DNA from: Vicinamibacteria bacterium
GTDB taxonomy: Bacteria; Acidobacteriota; Vicinamibacteria; Fen-336; JAGNNV01
Direction: 5' to 3'
NCBI GenBank assembly: GCA_016650185.1
Contig: JAENWE010000198.1
Span: 1 to 18,274, forward strand
Length of the DNA: 18,274 bases
In this document: one piece after another, positions 7,123 to 15,019 of the stretch
Layout: every line of letters begins with the position of its first letter
Numbering within the stretch: the stretch's first letter is position 1
Translations under genes and position numbers: made by a program
Notes under the pieces: generated by a model
The model's database searches: none
What the model saw: only the letters and a program-made list of their open reading frames with translations
What the model was told of the DNA's origin: nothing

Positions 7123-8096
7123 AGGTCTTCATCACGGGCGGGGCTGGTTTTGTCGGAGGGCACCTCTCGGAAACGTTTCTCGACGCCGGGCACGACGTCG
7201 AGATCCTGGACGACCTCTCGACGGGTTCGATCGAAAACATCGAGCATCTCAAGGGCCGCAAGGGCTTCTCGTACGCCATCGACACGGTCATGAACGAACG
7301 CCTCACCGCGGAACTGATCGACCGCGCGGACGTGGTGGTGCACCTGGCCGCGGCGGTGGGCGTGAAGCTCATTGTCGAGAGCCCGGTGCGAACGATCGAG
7401 ACCAATGTGCACGCTACCGAGATCGTGTTGAGCCACGCCAACAAGAAGCGCAAGAAGGTCCTGATCGCCTCCACTTCGGAGGTGTACGGGAAGAGCACGG
7501 ACGTGCCCTTCCGCGAAGACGGAGACCTGGTGATGGGCGCGTCGATCAAAGGTCGGTGGAGCTACGCCTGCAGCAAGGCCATCGACGAATTCCTGGCCCT
7601 CGCGTACCACAAGGAGCGAAAGCTCCCCGTGGTGGTCTTCCGGCTCTTCAACACGGTCGGACCGCGGCAGACCGGACGCTACGGCATGGTCATTCCGAAC
7701 TTTGTGCGCCAGGCCCTCTCAGGTCAGCCGATCACGGTGTTCGGCGATGGTGAGCAGCGGCGCTGTTTCACCGACATCTCCGATGTGGTGGGCGCTCTCT
7801 TGAAACTGTCGGAGTCGGAAGAGGCGGTCGGCCAGGTGATCAACATCGGCAACGACTCGCGAGAGGTTTCGATCATGGACCTCGCGAAGCTGGTCAAGGA
7901 GAAGGCCAAGTCCTCGAGCGAGATTGTGCTTGTCCCTTACGCGCAAGCCTATGAGGAGGGCTTTGAAGACATGCCGCGCCGAATCCCCAACCTCACCAAG
8001 ATCAAGAACCTGATCGGCTACGAGCCGAAGGTCGACCTCGACGGCATCCTCGACCGAGTGATCGATCATTTCATGACCAATCAGGGGCGCATCTGA
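7119..8096 (+). CDS. NAD-dependent sugar-nucleotide epimerase/dehydratase
   Basis: 325-residue extended short-chain dehydrogenase of the GalE/UDP-glucuronate-decarboxylase type. The N-terminal NAD site is TGGAGFVG (6-13). The catalytic signature is STSEVYG (118-124) with the YxxxK pair at Y149/K153. NTVGPRQTGRYGMVIPNFV (178-196) and FGDGEQRRCFTDISDVV (208-224) are typical of enzymes acting on UDP- or GDP-sugars. The reaction (4-epimerisation, decarboxylation or dehydration) cannot be told apart reliably. The start overlaps the preceding fusion gene as ATGA, with AAGGAAGG just upstream as ribosome-binding site, so it belongs to the same operon. It probably prepares a precursor or a companion sugar for the glycan. 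Confidence 0.9.
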   Translation: MKVFITGGAGFVGGHLSETFLDAGHDVEILDDLSTGSIENIEHLKGRKGFSYAIDTVMNERLTAELIDRADVVVHLAAAVGVKLIVESPVRTIETNVHATEIVLSHANKKRKKVLIASTSEVYGKSTDVPFREDGDLVMGASIKGRWSYACSKAIDEFLALAYHKERKLPVVVFRLFNTVGPRQTGRYGMVIPNFVRQALSGQPITVFGDGEQRRCFTDISDVVGALLKLSESEEAVGQVINIGNDSREVSIMDLAKLVKEKAKSSSEIVLVPYAQAYEEGFEDMPRRIPNLTKIKNLIGYEPKVDLDGILDRVIDHFMTNQGRI

Positions 8097-8177
8097 TTTC
8101 TGCGACGGTTTGGGGAGGGAACGCACCCGTCGGGAGCGCCATCCTCCGAAGGCCGGTCCCACGCGCGGAGTTCTTCG

Positions 8178-9665
8178 ATGAGCCAGGGTTCGGACCCGTC
8201 CGGTTCTGAGCCGGAGCCCTTGGCGGCGAAAACCGGCTCGAAGCTGAGGCGACTCGCCGGTCTTTCCGTCGCCTACGGGACGGCGGACGTGCTGGCCCAG
8301 GGAATCAATCTCCTTCTCCTCCCTCTCTACACGTCATACCTCACCCCGGCGGACTACGGCGCCCTGGCGCTTCTGCTCCTGCTTTCGACGTTTCTAAAGA
8401 TCCTGTTCCGGGCAGGCCTCGACTCCGGCTTCATGAGGATCCACTACGACCTCGAGGATCCGGAGGCGAAGGCGCGTTTCGCCGGTACCGTGGCCTTGTT
8501 CTCGGGAGCCCTCTCCACCCTCGGGTTTGCGCTCTTCTGGCTCTTCTCGCCCACGGTGTCGCGGGCCCTGCTCGGTTCACCCGAGCAGACCCTGTGGGTG
8601 CGGCTGGTGGCCTTCGATCTGCTCGCCTCCTCGTTCGCCTTCGTGCCTCTCACCCTTCTGCGTATCGAGGAGCGCGCGAAACTCTTCTCCACCTATTCGC
8701 TGACCCGTCATGCCACGAACACCGTATTGAAGGTGGTTCTCGTGACCGCCGGCTTCGGGGTGAGCGGAGTTCTCGTCTCGGACGCGGCGGCGAGCGTGGT
8801 TCTCTCGCTGGGGCTCGTGTGGGAGCTCCGCTCACGCGCTCGGTGGGCCTTCGATTGGCCGCCCCTGCGCGAGGCCCTTCGGTTCGGCCTGCCCAAGGTT
8901 CCCCACGGCCTGCTGGTGCAGGCCCTCAATCTGGCCGACCGCAGAATCCTCGACGCCTATGTGTCCCGCGCCGAAGTCGGCGTCTATCAGATGGGGTCGA
9001 ACTTTGCGTCCGCCATGAAGTTCCCGCTCTCGGCTTTTGAACCGGCCTGGCAGCCGTTCGTGTTCGACCACGCGCGGCGGGAAAACGGCGCGCGGGACAT
9101 TGGCCTGGTGGCCTCGAGGATGTGCGTGCTCTTCATCGGCGTGGCCGTGACCCTGTCGCTGATTCTTCCCGACCTGCTCAGGATCGTCATCCAAAACGTC
9201 GAGTACCACGGCGCCGCGCCGGTGGCGCCGATACTGGTTCTGGCGTCGTTGTTTCAAGGCCTCTTCCTGCTTTCCTCGATCGGCATTTCGATCTCCAAGG
9301 AGGCCCGCTACTACCCGATGATCACGGCCGCCGCGGCTGCGCTCAACATCTCGCTCAATTTCTGGCTGGTGCCCGGCTACGGCGTGATGGCGGCTTCCTG
9401 GGCCACGGTCGCGGGTTACGCCCTCATGGCTCTGCTCGGCGCCATCATTTCCAGAAAGCTTTATCCGATCCCCATGCAGTGGCCGCGCATCGCCGGAGCT
9501 TTCGGCGCCGGGGTGGTCTTCTTTCTTCTCGGGACGCTGTTCGAGGCCCGGCCTTCAGGGGTGCTCCCTCGAGTCGGTCTCGCCATCGCTTTCGACCTCT
9601 TCGTATGGCGAGCCGTCTTCGACGAGACGGATCGGACGGAACTCCGGAAGGTCGTCAACTTCTAA
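8178..9665 (+). CDS. Wzx-type polysaccharide flippase (MVF/MATE-like)
   Basis: 495-residue polytopic membrane protein with about 12-14 hydrophobic segments after a roughly 25-residue charged cytosolic N-terminus. Family-typical features are LLLPLYTSYLTPADYGALAL (two helices joined by the conserved loop with DYG), the middle-loop KVPHGLLVQALNLADRRIL and the C-terminal half beginning VAPILVLASL. Wzx-like flippases move undecaprenyl-linked oligosaccharide units across the inner membrane. A GGAG ribosome-binding site lies 8 nt before the ATG. It follows the epimerase after 81 nt and ends the + strand glycan operon. A Wzy polymerase or ligase is not in the window. The next gene is convergent, 36 nt away, and no clear terminator is seen between them. 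Confidence 0.9.
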   Translation: MSQGSDPSGSEPEPLAAKTGSKLRRLAGLSVAYGTADVLAQGINLLLLPLYTSYLTPADYGALALLLLLSTFLKILFRAGLDSGFMRIHYDLEDPEAKARFAGTVALFSGALSTLGFALFWLFSPTVSRALLGSPEQTLWVRLVAFDLLASSFAFVPLTLLRIEERAKLFSTYSLTRHATNTVLKVVLVTAGFGVSGVLVSDAAASVVLSLGLVWELRSRARWAFDWPPLREALRFGLPKVPHGLLVQALNLADRRILDAYVSRAEVGVYQMGSNFASAMKFPLSAFEPAWQPFVFDHARRENGARDIGLVASRMCVLFIGVAVTLSLILPDLLRIVIQNVEYHGAAPVAPILVLASLFQGLFLLSSIGISISKEARYYPMITAAAAALNISLNFWLVPGYGVMAASWATVAGYALMALLGAIISRKLYPIPMQWPRIAGAFGAGVVFFLLGTLFEARPSGVLPRVGLAIAFDLFVWRAVFDETDRTELRKVVNF

Positions 9666-9701
9666 GATCTGCCGCGGCCGGCCTTGGCTTTGCGCGCCGG
9701 T

Positions 9702-10718
9702 TCAGTCTTCGGACTCGACCAGCGCGGTCTCGGGCTTGATGAACGTGTGCTGACCGGAGTCTTTGAGAATCTGCAGAACCGCATCGGCGCCTATTTCCCT
9801 GGCCGCCTTGCCGCACTCGAGATTCTGGTTGGTGCGCGACACCGTGGAGTTGTCGCAGCAGATCGAAACCGGAACGCCGTGTTCGAGCAGGGTTCGAATG
9901 GGATGAGGGGTTCCCTTCTTGATGGCGCCCGTGTGCTGGTTCGAGGAGATGCAGCACTCGACCATGATCCGATCCTTGGCCAGTCGCCTCATGAGTTCCA
10001 CGTCCTGGACCGCGGAACAACCGTGGCCGATCCGTTGACAACCGAGCCCCTCCACCGCCTCCCAGATGTAGCGAGCCGGACCATCTTCGCCCGCGTGCGC
10101 GGTCAGTCCGAGGCGGCCTAGGCGCGCGATCTCGTAGGAACTGGCGAAAAGATGGGGTGGATTTCCTCGTTCGGGGCCCGCAATGTCGAACCCCACCACA
10201 CCGGTACGGGCGTGGAGGTGCTGGGCCTCGGAGATCGCGGAACGAGCGAGGATCTTGGCGATGTGGGGTCCATGCTGGCGCATGGCGATGACAATCAGCC
10301 CGAGCTTCATTCCATGTCGCTTGTTGGCATGGTTCATCCCCGAAAGTACCGCCCGGATGGACTGCCGAGGGGTGAGTCCCGCGAAGGTGTGAATGATGGG
10401 CGAATAGCGAAGTTCCAGGGTCTGCACCCCCGACTTCGCGGCGTCATCGACGATCGACTCGGTGACCGTGGCGATGTTCTCGTAGAACTGGGTGATCCAG
10501 AGCGGGTAGTGCATCTTGTCGAGATAGGACATGAGCGTCCCCTCTTCGTGCTCCTGGATCTCCAGCCGCCGCCGCATCTCCTCGATGGTGTCCACGGGGT
10601 TCAGGCCGTGGTGCCTCATCAGATTCCAGGTGACTTCAACCGGGATCGATCCGTCGGTGTGCTGGTGGAGTTCGACCTTGGGAGCGTCGGCAATCCGTGG
10701 GTCCATGTCGATGTCCAC
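9702..10718 (-). CDS. add: Adenosine deaminase family protein
   Basis: 338-residue amidohydrolase that should deaminate adenosine (or a related purine nucleoside) to inosine with a catalytic metal. Motifs are ELHQHTDGS (H18, H20 metal ligands), GFDIAGPE (177-184), TAHAGE (H208, E211), RIGHG (H232) and VSICCDNSTVSRT (D289 metal ligand, then N290). Most adenosine deaminases have Asp-Asp here; the Asp-Asn form is, as I recall, also found in actinobacterial-type enzymes, so activity is still expected. The GTG at 10718 is taken as start because a candidate -10 box lies 6 nt upstream. An ATG at codon 5 is the alternative, and neither has a Shine-Dalgarno sequence. It is divergent from the adenylate cyclase gene across only 36 nt. 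Confidence 0.9.
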   Translation of the reverse strand: MDIDMDPRIADAPKVELHQHTDGSIPVEVTWNLMRHHGLNPVDTIEEMRRRLEIQEHEEGTLMSYLDKMHYPLWITQFYENIATVTESIVDDAAKSGVQTLELRYSPIIHTFAGLTPRQSIRAVLSGMNHANKRHGMKLGLIVIAMRQHGPHIAKILARSAISEAQHLHARTGVVGFDIAGPERGNPPHLFASSYEIARLGRLGLTAHAGEDGPARYIWEAVEGLGCQRIGHGCSAVQDVELMRRLAKDRIMVECCISSNQHTGAIKKGTPHPIRTLLEHGVPVSICCDNSTVSRTNQNLECGKAAREIGADAVLQILKDSGQHTFIKPETALVESED

Positions 10719-10724
10719 GTGGAG

Positions 10725-10730
10725 ATTCTA
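10725..10730 (-). promoter_or_regulatory. Candidate -10 element for leaderless add mRNA
   Basis: On the - strand TAGAAT (5 of 6 to TATAAT) is followed by 6 nt (CTCCAC) and then the GTG start of add. The predicted transcription start is the start codon itself. No -35 consensus is obvious. Confidence 0.4.
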
Positions 10731-10754
10731 GCGGGCGGCTAAGATCTCCCTTCG

Positions 10755-12947
10755 GTGTCCACTCCGCCTCCTCCTCGGATTCTGATCGTCGACGATGACG
10801 CCCTCTTCCGGAGGCTGCTCGAACGGCACTACACCGAGGCAGGGTGGGAAGTGGTTTCCAAGAGCGGCATCACCGACGGCCTCGCCGCCTACGCCAAGGC
10901 GCCTTTTGACCTGGTTCTGGTCGACTATCTGCTCAAAGACGGCAACGGCCATGACTTCGTACAGGGCGTCCGAGAGACCGACCTCGATGTTCCGATTCTG
11001 GTGGTTTCCGGGGCATTCGATATCGAAGCTCTCACCGGCTTCGTCCGTGAAGCCATCGATGACGTTCTGCCGAAACCCATTGACTTCGACAAGCTCAAAG
11101 ACGTCACTTTGCGGCTGTCCCGCCTCGGGCGCGAACGGCGGCGGATGCGCAGACGCGCCTTGGCCCTGCTCGAAGTCTCGCGAAATCTGAAGGTCGGCGG
11201 CGACTCGAAGGAACTCTTGAGCCGGTTCGTGCGGGCGGTGTCTGAGATCACGCCCTTCCGCCGGGCCGCGATCTATGTCACCGATGTCGATAGCCGTCTG
11301 GCATTCCGCTCCGCCGTCCATGGCGCCGGCGCTCTGCCGGATCGGGTGCCAAGCTTGGAACTCTCCAAGGCTTTCGAGCGTGGTTTCCGGCTGGGCCTTG
11401 CCTGCTTTGTGCCTGGATCGGTCGTCGCATTGAACCGACCCACGCCCCGGGAACCGTACCTCGAAGCGCGTGCGCGGAAGAACCCGCCCGAGCCGGGCGA
11501 CTACGGTCTGGTGGAAATCAGGTCGCCGCATCGGCTCTGGGGATACATCCTCTTCGAGGATCCCGACGATGGCCAGCGACCCTCCGAAGACAGCATGCAC
11601 CTGCTGTCGCTGCTCTCGGGCTACGTCGCCACCGTCCTTGAGAATCGGGATTCGTTCGACGCGGAGGCTCGTCTTCGATCGAGACTCGAGATGGTCCGCG
11701 ACGTGGTTCATCTCGCCCTCCAGCGCGCCGACCTGGGCGGAGCCCGATCCGTCATGACCACGGCCGCGGTAACCCGCGCCGGTTACGCGTATTCGGCTTT
11801 TCTCGAGAGACACGGAGAAGGTCTCTGGTCGATTGAGGCCCCGTGCCCCTCGCTCCAAGGAGCCAAGGCTCCCGCCCTGATGCGAGACGTTTTGGAGCTC
11901 CAGACCAAAAGCGCCAAACCCAGTGAGGCTCTGCACCTCCCGAGGCAGAGTTTCATTCTGGGACACGCCCCGCGGTTCTCTTGCGCCATTCCGGTTTTTT
12001 CAGGGCCCGACTTCAGAGGCTATTTCGTCATCGAGGACGACGTGCGCGAGGTCATCGAGGCGGCCGACGAAGCCGCCTTCCTTACTTTGTGCGACCAGAT
12101 GGGCCTGCTTATCCGGAGACTTGACTACGAGCGGGAGCTGGCCCGCAAGAACGCGGAAATTCAGAGCTCGTATGCGCAGCTGGAGGCGATTCACCTGGAG
12201 AACGTTCGCATGCAGGAAGTGCTGCGACGCTACGTTCCGCCTTCGACCTGGGACAAAATAGACAAGGTGGGGCCGGGAGGGCCGGAGGGAATCGAAGAGG
12301 TCGTCGATCGGGCGGTCATGTTCGTGGATGTCTGCGGCTTCACTCACATGTCGGAAATGTTGAAGCCCGCTCAGATCGTGGCCATGCTGAACGCGTATTT
12401 CACCGTGGTGGCCTCGATCTGCTACCAGCACGGAGGAGAGATCGTCAAGTACATCGGCGACGGGATCATGGGTTTCTTTCCGGACGGCCTCAACGCCATC
12501 GCGGCGGTCTCGGACATCCTCGATGCCCGGGGCAAGATTTCCGCCGAACTCAAGAAGCATGAAATCGATCCGATCGAGATCCGAGTCGGCGTGGCCTGGG
12601 GCCCCACCATCGTGACCTCGGTGGGCCCGTTCTACCAGCAGGATCGCACCCTGCTGGGGGACACCGTGAATACCGCTTCGCGCCTCGAGCACCGGGCCAT
12701 GCCGGGGTCCGCGCTCTTCGACAGCGGCCTGATCGGAAATAGAGACCCCGCTTCGTTGGGGCTCAAGTCGGTCGGTCTCCTGAACCTCCGGGGAAAAAGA
12801 AAGCCGGTCACCGTTCTGACCCTCGAGGGTGATGTGTCCCGGTACGCTACCGAAAAGACGGGAGAAATCGCACTCGGGCGCCGATCTACGAATCACGCCA
12901 AGGTCGACGGGCTGCTAGCCCCCGATGGCCTTCCGAACCTCGGCTAA
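10755..12947 (+). CDS. Receiver / GAF-like / class IIIb adenylate cyclase
   Basis: 730-residue signalling protein, soluble as judged by the lack of membrane segments. Residues 8-120 form a response-regulator receiver: acidic pocket D13-D15, phosphoacceptor D57, S85 and K107. About 150-300 and 315-455 look like two GAF-type sensory modules, assigned from fold-like pattern rather than clear motifs. About 455-490 is a likely coiled-coil linker. About 515-690 is a class III nucleotide cyclase: metal ligands D525 (VMFVDVCGF) and D569 (YIGDG), substrate-selecting K565 and T632, and GDTVNTASRLE with transition-state N639 and R643. The Lys/Thr pair marks class IIIb adenylate cyclases, several of which respond to bicarbonate/CO2. 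The start is GTG at 10755; no ribosome-binding site is evident. Its 3' end overlaps the convergent peroxiredoxin gene by 33 nt. No partner histidine kinase is in the window. Confidence 0.9.
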   Translation: MSTPPPPRILIVDDDALFRRLLERHYTEAGWEVVSKSGITDGLAAYAKAPFDLVLVDYLLKDGNGHDFVQGVRETDLDVPILVVSGAFDIEALTGFVREAIDDVLPKPIDFDKLKDVTLRLSRLGRERRRMRRRALALLEVSRNLKVGGDSKELLSRFVRAVSEITPFRRAAIYVTDVDSRLAFRSAVHGAGALPDRVPSLELSKAFERGFRLGLACFVPGSVVALNRPTPREPYLEARARKNPPEPGDYGLVEIRSPHRLWGYILFEDPDDGQRPSEDSMHLLSLLSGYVATVLENRDSFDAEARLRSRLEMVRDVVHLALQRADLGGARSVMTTAAVTRAGYAYSAFLERHGEGLWSIEAPCPSLQGAKAPALMRDVLELQTKSAKPSEALHLPRQSFILGHAPRFSCAIPVFSGPDFRGYFVIEDDVREVIEAADEAAFLTLCDQMGLLIRRLDYERELARKNAEIQSSYAQLEAIHLENVRMQEVLRRYVPPSTWDKIDKVGPGGPEGIEEVVDRAVMFVDVCGFTHMSEMLKPAQIVAMLNAYFTVVASICYQHGGEIVKYIGDGIMGFFPDGLNAIAAVSDILDARGKISAELKKHEIDPIEIRVGVAWGPTIVTSVGPFYQQDRTLLGDTVNTASRLEHRAMPGSALFDSGLIGNRDPASLGLKSVGLLNLRGKRKPVTVLTLEGDVSRYATEKTGEIALGRRSTNHAKVDGLLAPDGLPNLG

Positions 12948-13436
12948 TAGGTCCTCGATTTTCGGATGGTCGCCCGCGAACTGACTCGCGTACTTGAAAG
13001 GCATCGACCCGTCGGGCATCTGTAGGACCACTCCACCGAGCTGAAAGGCGTCTCCGTGAACCCCGGGCTGGTTGAAACCTGCTTTGCGGGCCTCGGCGGC
13101 TCGCTTGAAGACTTTGGGGGTCAAAAACGTGAGTATCGGACGTTTGAATTCAAGCGCCTTGTAGAGGACCCGTTTCTCGTCAACGAAGACCGGCAGTTCG
13201 ATCTTTGTCTCTTCGACGAAGGCCGTCGCGTAACGAAGGCTTGAATGGCCAACGACCACGACCTGAGCGCCGAGCTTCCGGAACGCATCACGTTCGCGGT
13301 GCGCCTGCACCGCCTGCTCGCGGCAGAAGATTCAACCAAAGTGGCGGACAAAAATGAAGAGTGTCGGCTTGTTCTTCGCGATCTCGGCCAGAGTCGTGTC
13401 TTTGCCATCCAGATCCTTCACCAGCAGATCGACCAT
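12915..13436 (-). CDS. Selenocysteine-containing AhpC/TSA_2 (PRXL2/SelU-like) peroxiredoxin-like protein
   Basis: 173-residue thioredoxin-fold protein when the in-frame TGA at 13332-13334 is read as selenocysteine. ATG at 13434-13436 opens MVDLLVKDLDGKDTTLAEIA, then TLFIFVRHFGUIFCREQA, with Sec35 and Cys38 forming UxxC exactly where relatives have CxxC. The frame on both sides of the TGA is homologous: the downstream part has VVVVG, LPVFVDEKRVLYKAL, GDAFQLGGVVLQMPDGS and a C-terminal GDHPKIEDLL. A hairpin with an AGGC loop follows the TGA (separate entry). AGGAAGGGG precedes the start, which lies 5 nt after the aldehyde dehydrogenase stop, so the two are cotranscribed. The likely role is thiol-dependent peroxide or disulfide reduction. 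Conventional calling would start at the GTG at 13308-13310 and lose the active site. Alternatives are a nonsense mutation or a sequencing error at a Cys codon. Confidence 0.85.
13296..13313 (-). promoter_or_regulatory. Candidate bacterial SECIS element
   Basis: On the mRNA the segment reads GCGGUGC-AGGC-GCACCGC: a perfect 7-bp stem with a 4-nt loop carrying GG. The hairpin begins 19 nt after the UGA and the loop GG lies at nt 27-28. Known bacterial SECIS elements sit immediately downstream of the UGA inside the coding region and show a G-containing loop, often AGGU as in E. coli fdhF. Spacing and loop fit binding by SelB. A competing small hairpin (CUGC..GCAG, just upstream) is possible. Confidence 0.75.
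13332..13334 (-). other. In-frame UGA proposed to encode selenocysteine (Sec35)
   Basis: This is the only in-frame stop between the ATG at 13436 and the TAG at 12915. It falls at the first position of a UxxC redox motif in FGUIFCREQ. Confidence 0.8.
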
Positions 13437-13441
13437 GGCCC

Positions 13442-15010
13442 TTACGCCCCTTCCTGTTTGAGAATGCGATCAATCACCGGCCTGGAGCCTTCGATGGCGG
13501 TTCGCTGCATGTAGAAGGCGAGGCCGCGCTCGCCTCCGAGCTCTTCGCCATTCCCGGCGCGCCCAGGGCCACCGTGCACCAATCCGGGCAGAACGGTGCC
13601 CGGTCCCGGGGACAGTTCCGCGATTTTTGCGCTGCCCAGGAAGAGCCGGCCGTGGAAGGGCGCCAGCCCGAGCATCGTTTCGGAGACGAAGGGGACGTCT
13701 TCGGAGTAGATCGAGGAGACAAGGCCGCCGGCCCCACGGGAAACGAGCTCCACCGCCTGTGCGGCCGATCCGTCAAAGGGAACGATGGTCGCGGCGGGGC
13801 CAAAGACCTCGTGTGAATGGACGCTGGGCGCGTCCGCTCCGGGCTCAACTTCGAGAAGCGTGGGCGAGACGAAGAACCCCTTGCCCTTGGGCACGCCTTC
13901 CGGCTTGAGGCCGGGGCGAGAATGAACGAGGCGGCCGTCACGCGCCAGGAGGGAGAGTCCTTCCAAAACGGTCGCTTTCTGAGAGGACGTGGCGAGCGGC
14001 CCCATTCGAACGCCCTCCGTTCTCGGATTTCCAACCACCACCGCGGCCAGACGGTCGGCCAGATCGTCGCGGAAACGTTCACTCAAAGCCTCGGGGACCA
14101 GAACGCGTCGGATAGCCGTGCACTTCTGGCCGGCTTTTTGAGTCATGTCCCGCAGGACGTCCTTGAGGAAGAAGTCGTAGGTTTCCGAATCCGGCGAGAC
14201 GTCGGGACCAAGAACCGCGGCGTTCAACGAGTCCGCCTCGACATTGATCCGCGTGCCGCGCAGGACCACTCCAGGGGTGTTGCGAAGAAGCGACGCGGTG
14301 GAGGCTCCTCCCGTAAACGCCAGGCAGTCCTGTCCTTCGAGACACTCGACCAGATCGCCGGCCCGGCCCATGAGGAGGGAGATCGAGCCTTTTGGCCAGA
14401 TCTGCGCCTCCACCAGAAGTTCGAAGAGGCGATGGGCGACAAGGGATGAACTGGTCGCGGGTTTGGTGAGCACGGGTATTCCCGCGAGAAGGGCGACCGC
14501 CGCTTTTTCCGCCAGGCCCCATGCGGGAAAGTTGAAGGCGTTGACGTGGACGGCGACGCCGCGACGCGTGGTCAGGACGTGCTGACCCACCAGCCGGGGC
14601 GCGCGGCCGAGCTGGATCGCCTCGCCGTCGACGAGAATTCGCTTGTCTCCAATGGCTGCGCCTATTTCGGCAAAGGCCTGCAGCGTCGCGATGGCGCCAT
14701 CAATGTCGAACTTCGCGTCGGACCGTGTGTTTCCGCCGTTCGCCATGGACAGGTCGATCAACTCATCGCGATTCTTCTGAAGGAGGGCGGCCGTTTTCTG
14801 AACGAGATCACCCCGTTGCTTGAAGGTCAGGGCGCGCAACGCGGGCCCGCCTTCGGTCCTGGCGAACTCGAGAGCGAGGGGGCGGACCAGGCCGTCGGAG
14901 GAGGCGCGGGCCAGAACTTCCTCGGTCGCGGGATCGAGAAGCGCTTCGCCTTCCCCTTCGCCTTCCTGCCAGCGGCCGCCGAGATAGCTCTTGAGCTTCG
15001 TCTTCGTCAT
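13442..15010 (-). CDS. PaaZ/BoxD-type aldehyde dehydrogenase
   Basis: 522-residue aldehyde dehydrogenase of the subgroup containing the PaaZ N-terminal domain and BoxD (3,4-dehydroadipyl-CoA semialdehyde dehydrogenase), NAD(P)-dependent enzymes of aerobic CoA-linked aromatic degradation. Characteristic segments are HVNAFNFPAWGLAEKAAVAL, LTKPATSSS, AFTGGAST, NVEADSLNAAVLGPD with general base E258, and MTQKAGQKCTAIRR with nucleophile C297. It has no C-terminal hydratase domain, so it is BoxD-like in length rather than full PaaZ. No other phenylacetate or benzoate gene is in the window, so the true substrate is open. The ATG at 15010 is preceded by AGGA overlapping the stop of the RNase H gene (9-nt gap). 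It is followed 5 nt later by the selenoprotein gene, whose product could protect or serve it. Confidence 0.88.
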   Translation of the reverse strand: MTKTKLKSYLGGRWQEGEGEGEALLDPATEEVLARASSDGLVRPLALEFARTEGGPALRALTFKQRGDLVQKTAALLQKNRDELIDLSMANGGNTRSDAKFDIDGAIATLQAFAEIGAAIGDKRILVDGEAIQLGRAPRLVGQHVLTTRRGVAVHVNAFNFPAWGLAEKAAVALLAGIPVLTKPATSSSLVAHRLFELLVEAQIWPKGSISLLMGRAGDLVECLEGQDCLAFTGGASTASLLRNTPGVVLRGTRINVEADSLNAAVLGPDVSPDSETYDFFLKDVLRDMTQKAGQKCTAIRRVLVPEALSERFRDDLADRLAAVVVGNPRTEGVRMGPLATSSQKATVLEGLSLLARDGRLVHSRPGLKPEGVPKGKGFFVSPTLLEVEPGADAPSVHSHEVFGPAATIVPFDGSAAQAVELVSRGAGGLVSSIYSEDVPFVSETMLGLAPFHGRLFLGSAKIAELSPGPGTVLPGLVHGGPGRAGNGEELGGERGLAFYMQRTAIEGSRPVIDRILKQEGA

Positions 15011-15019
15011 GGGCCAATC

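Noticed and set aside
9666..9701. Terminator between wzx and add
   Set aside because: GC-rich but without a convincing stem followed by a T-run on either strand.
12915..13310. Shorter peroxiredoxin-like gene starting at GTG 13308-13310
   Set aside because: It would lack the redox motif and the first beta strand, which are encoded in frame just upstream of and around the TGA; the longer read-through product fits the family.
13332..13334. Pseudogene caused by a nonsense mutation
   Set aside because: No other stop or frameshift is present, the codon is at the catalytic position, and a SECIS-like hairpin follows. It is not formally excluded without selB/selC evidence.
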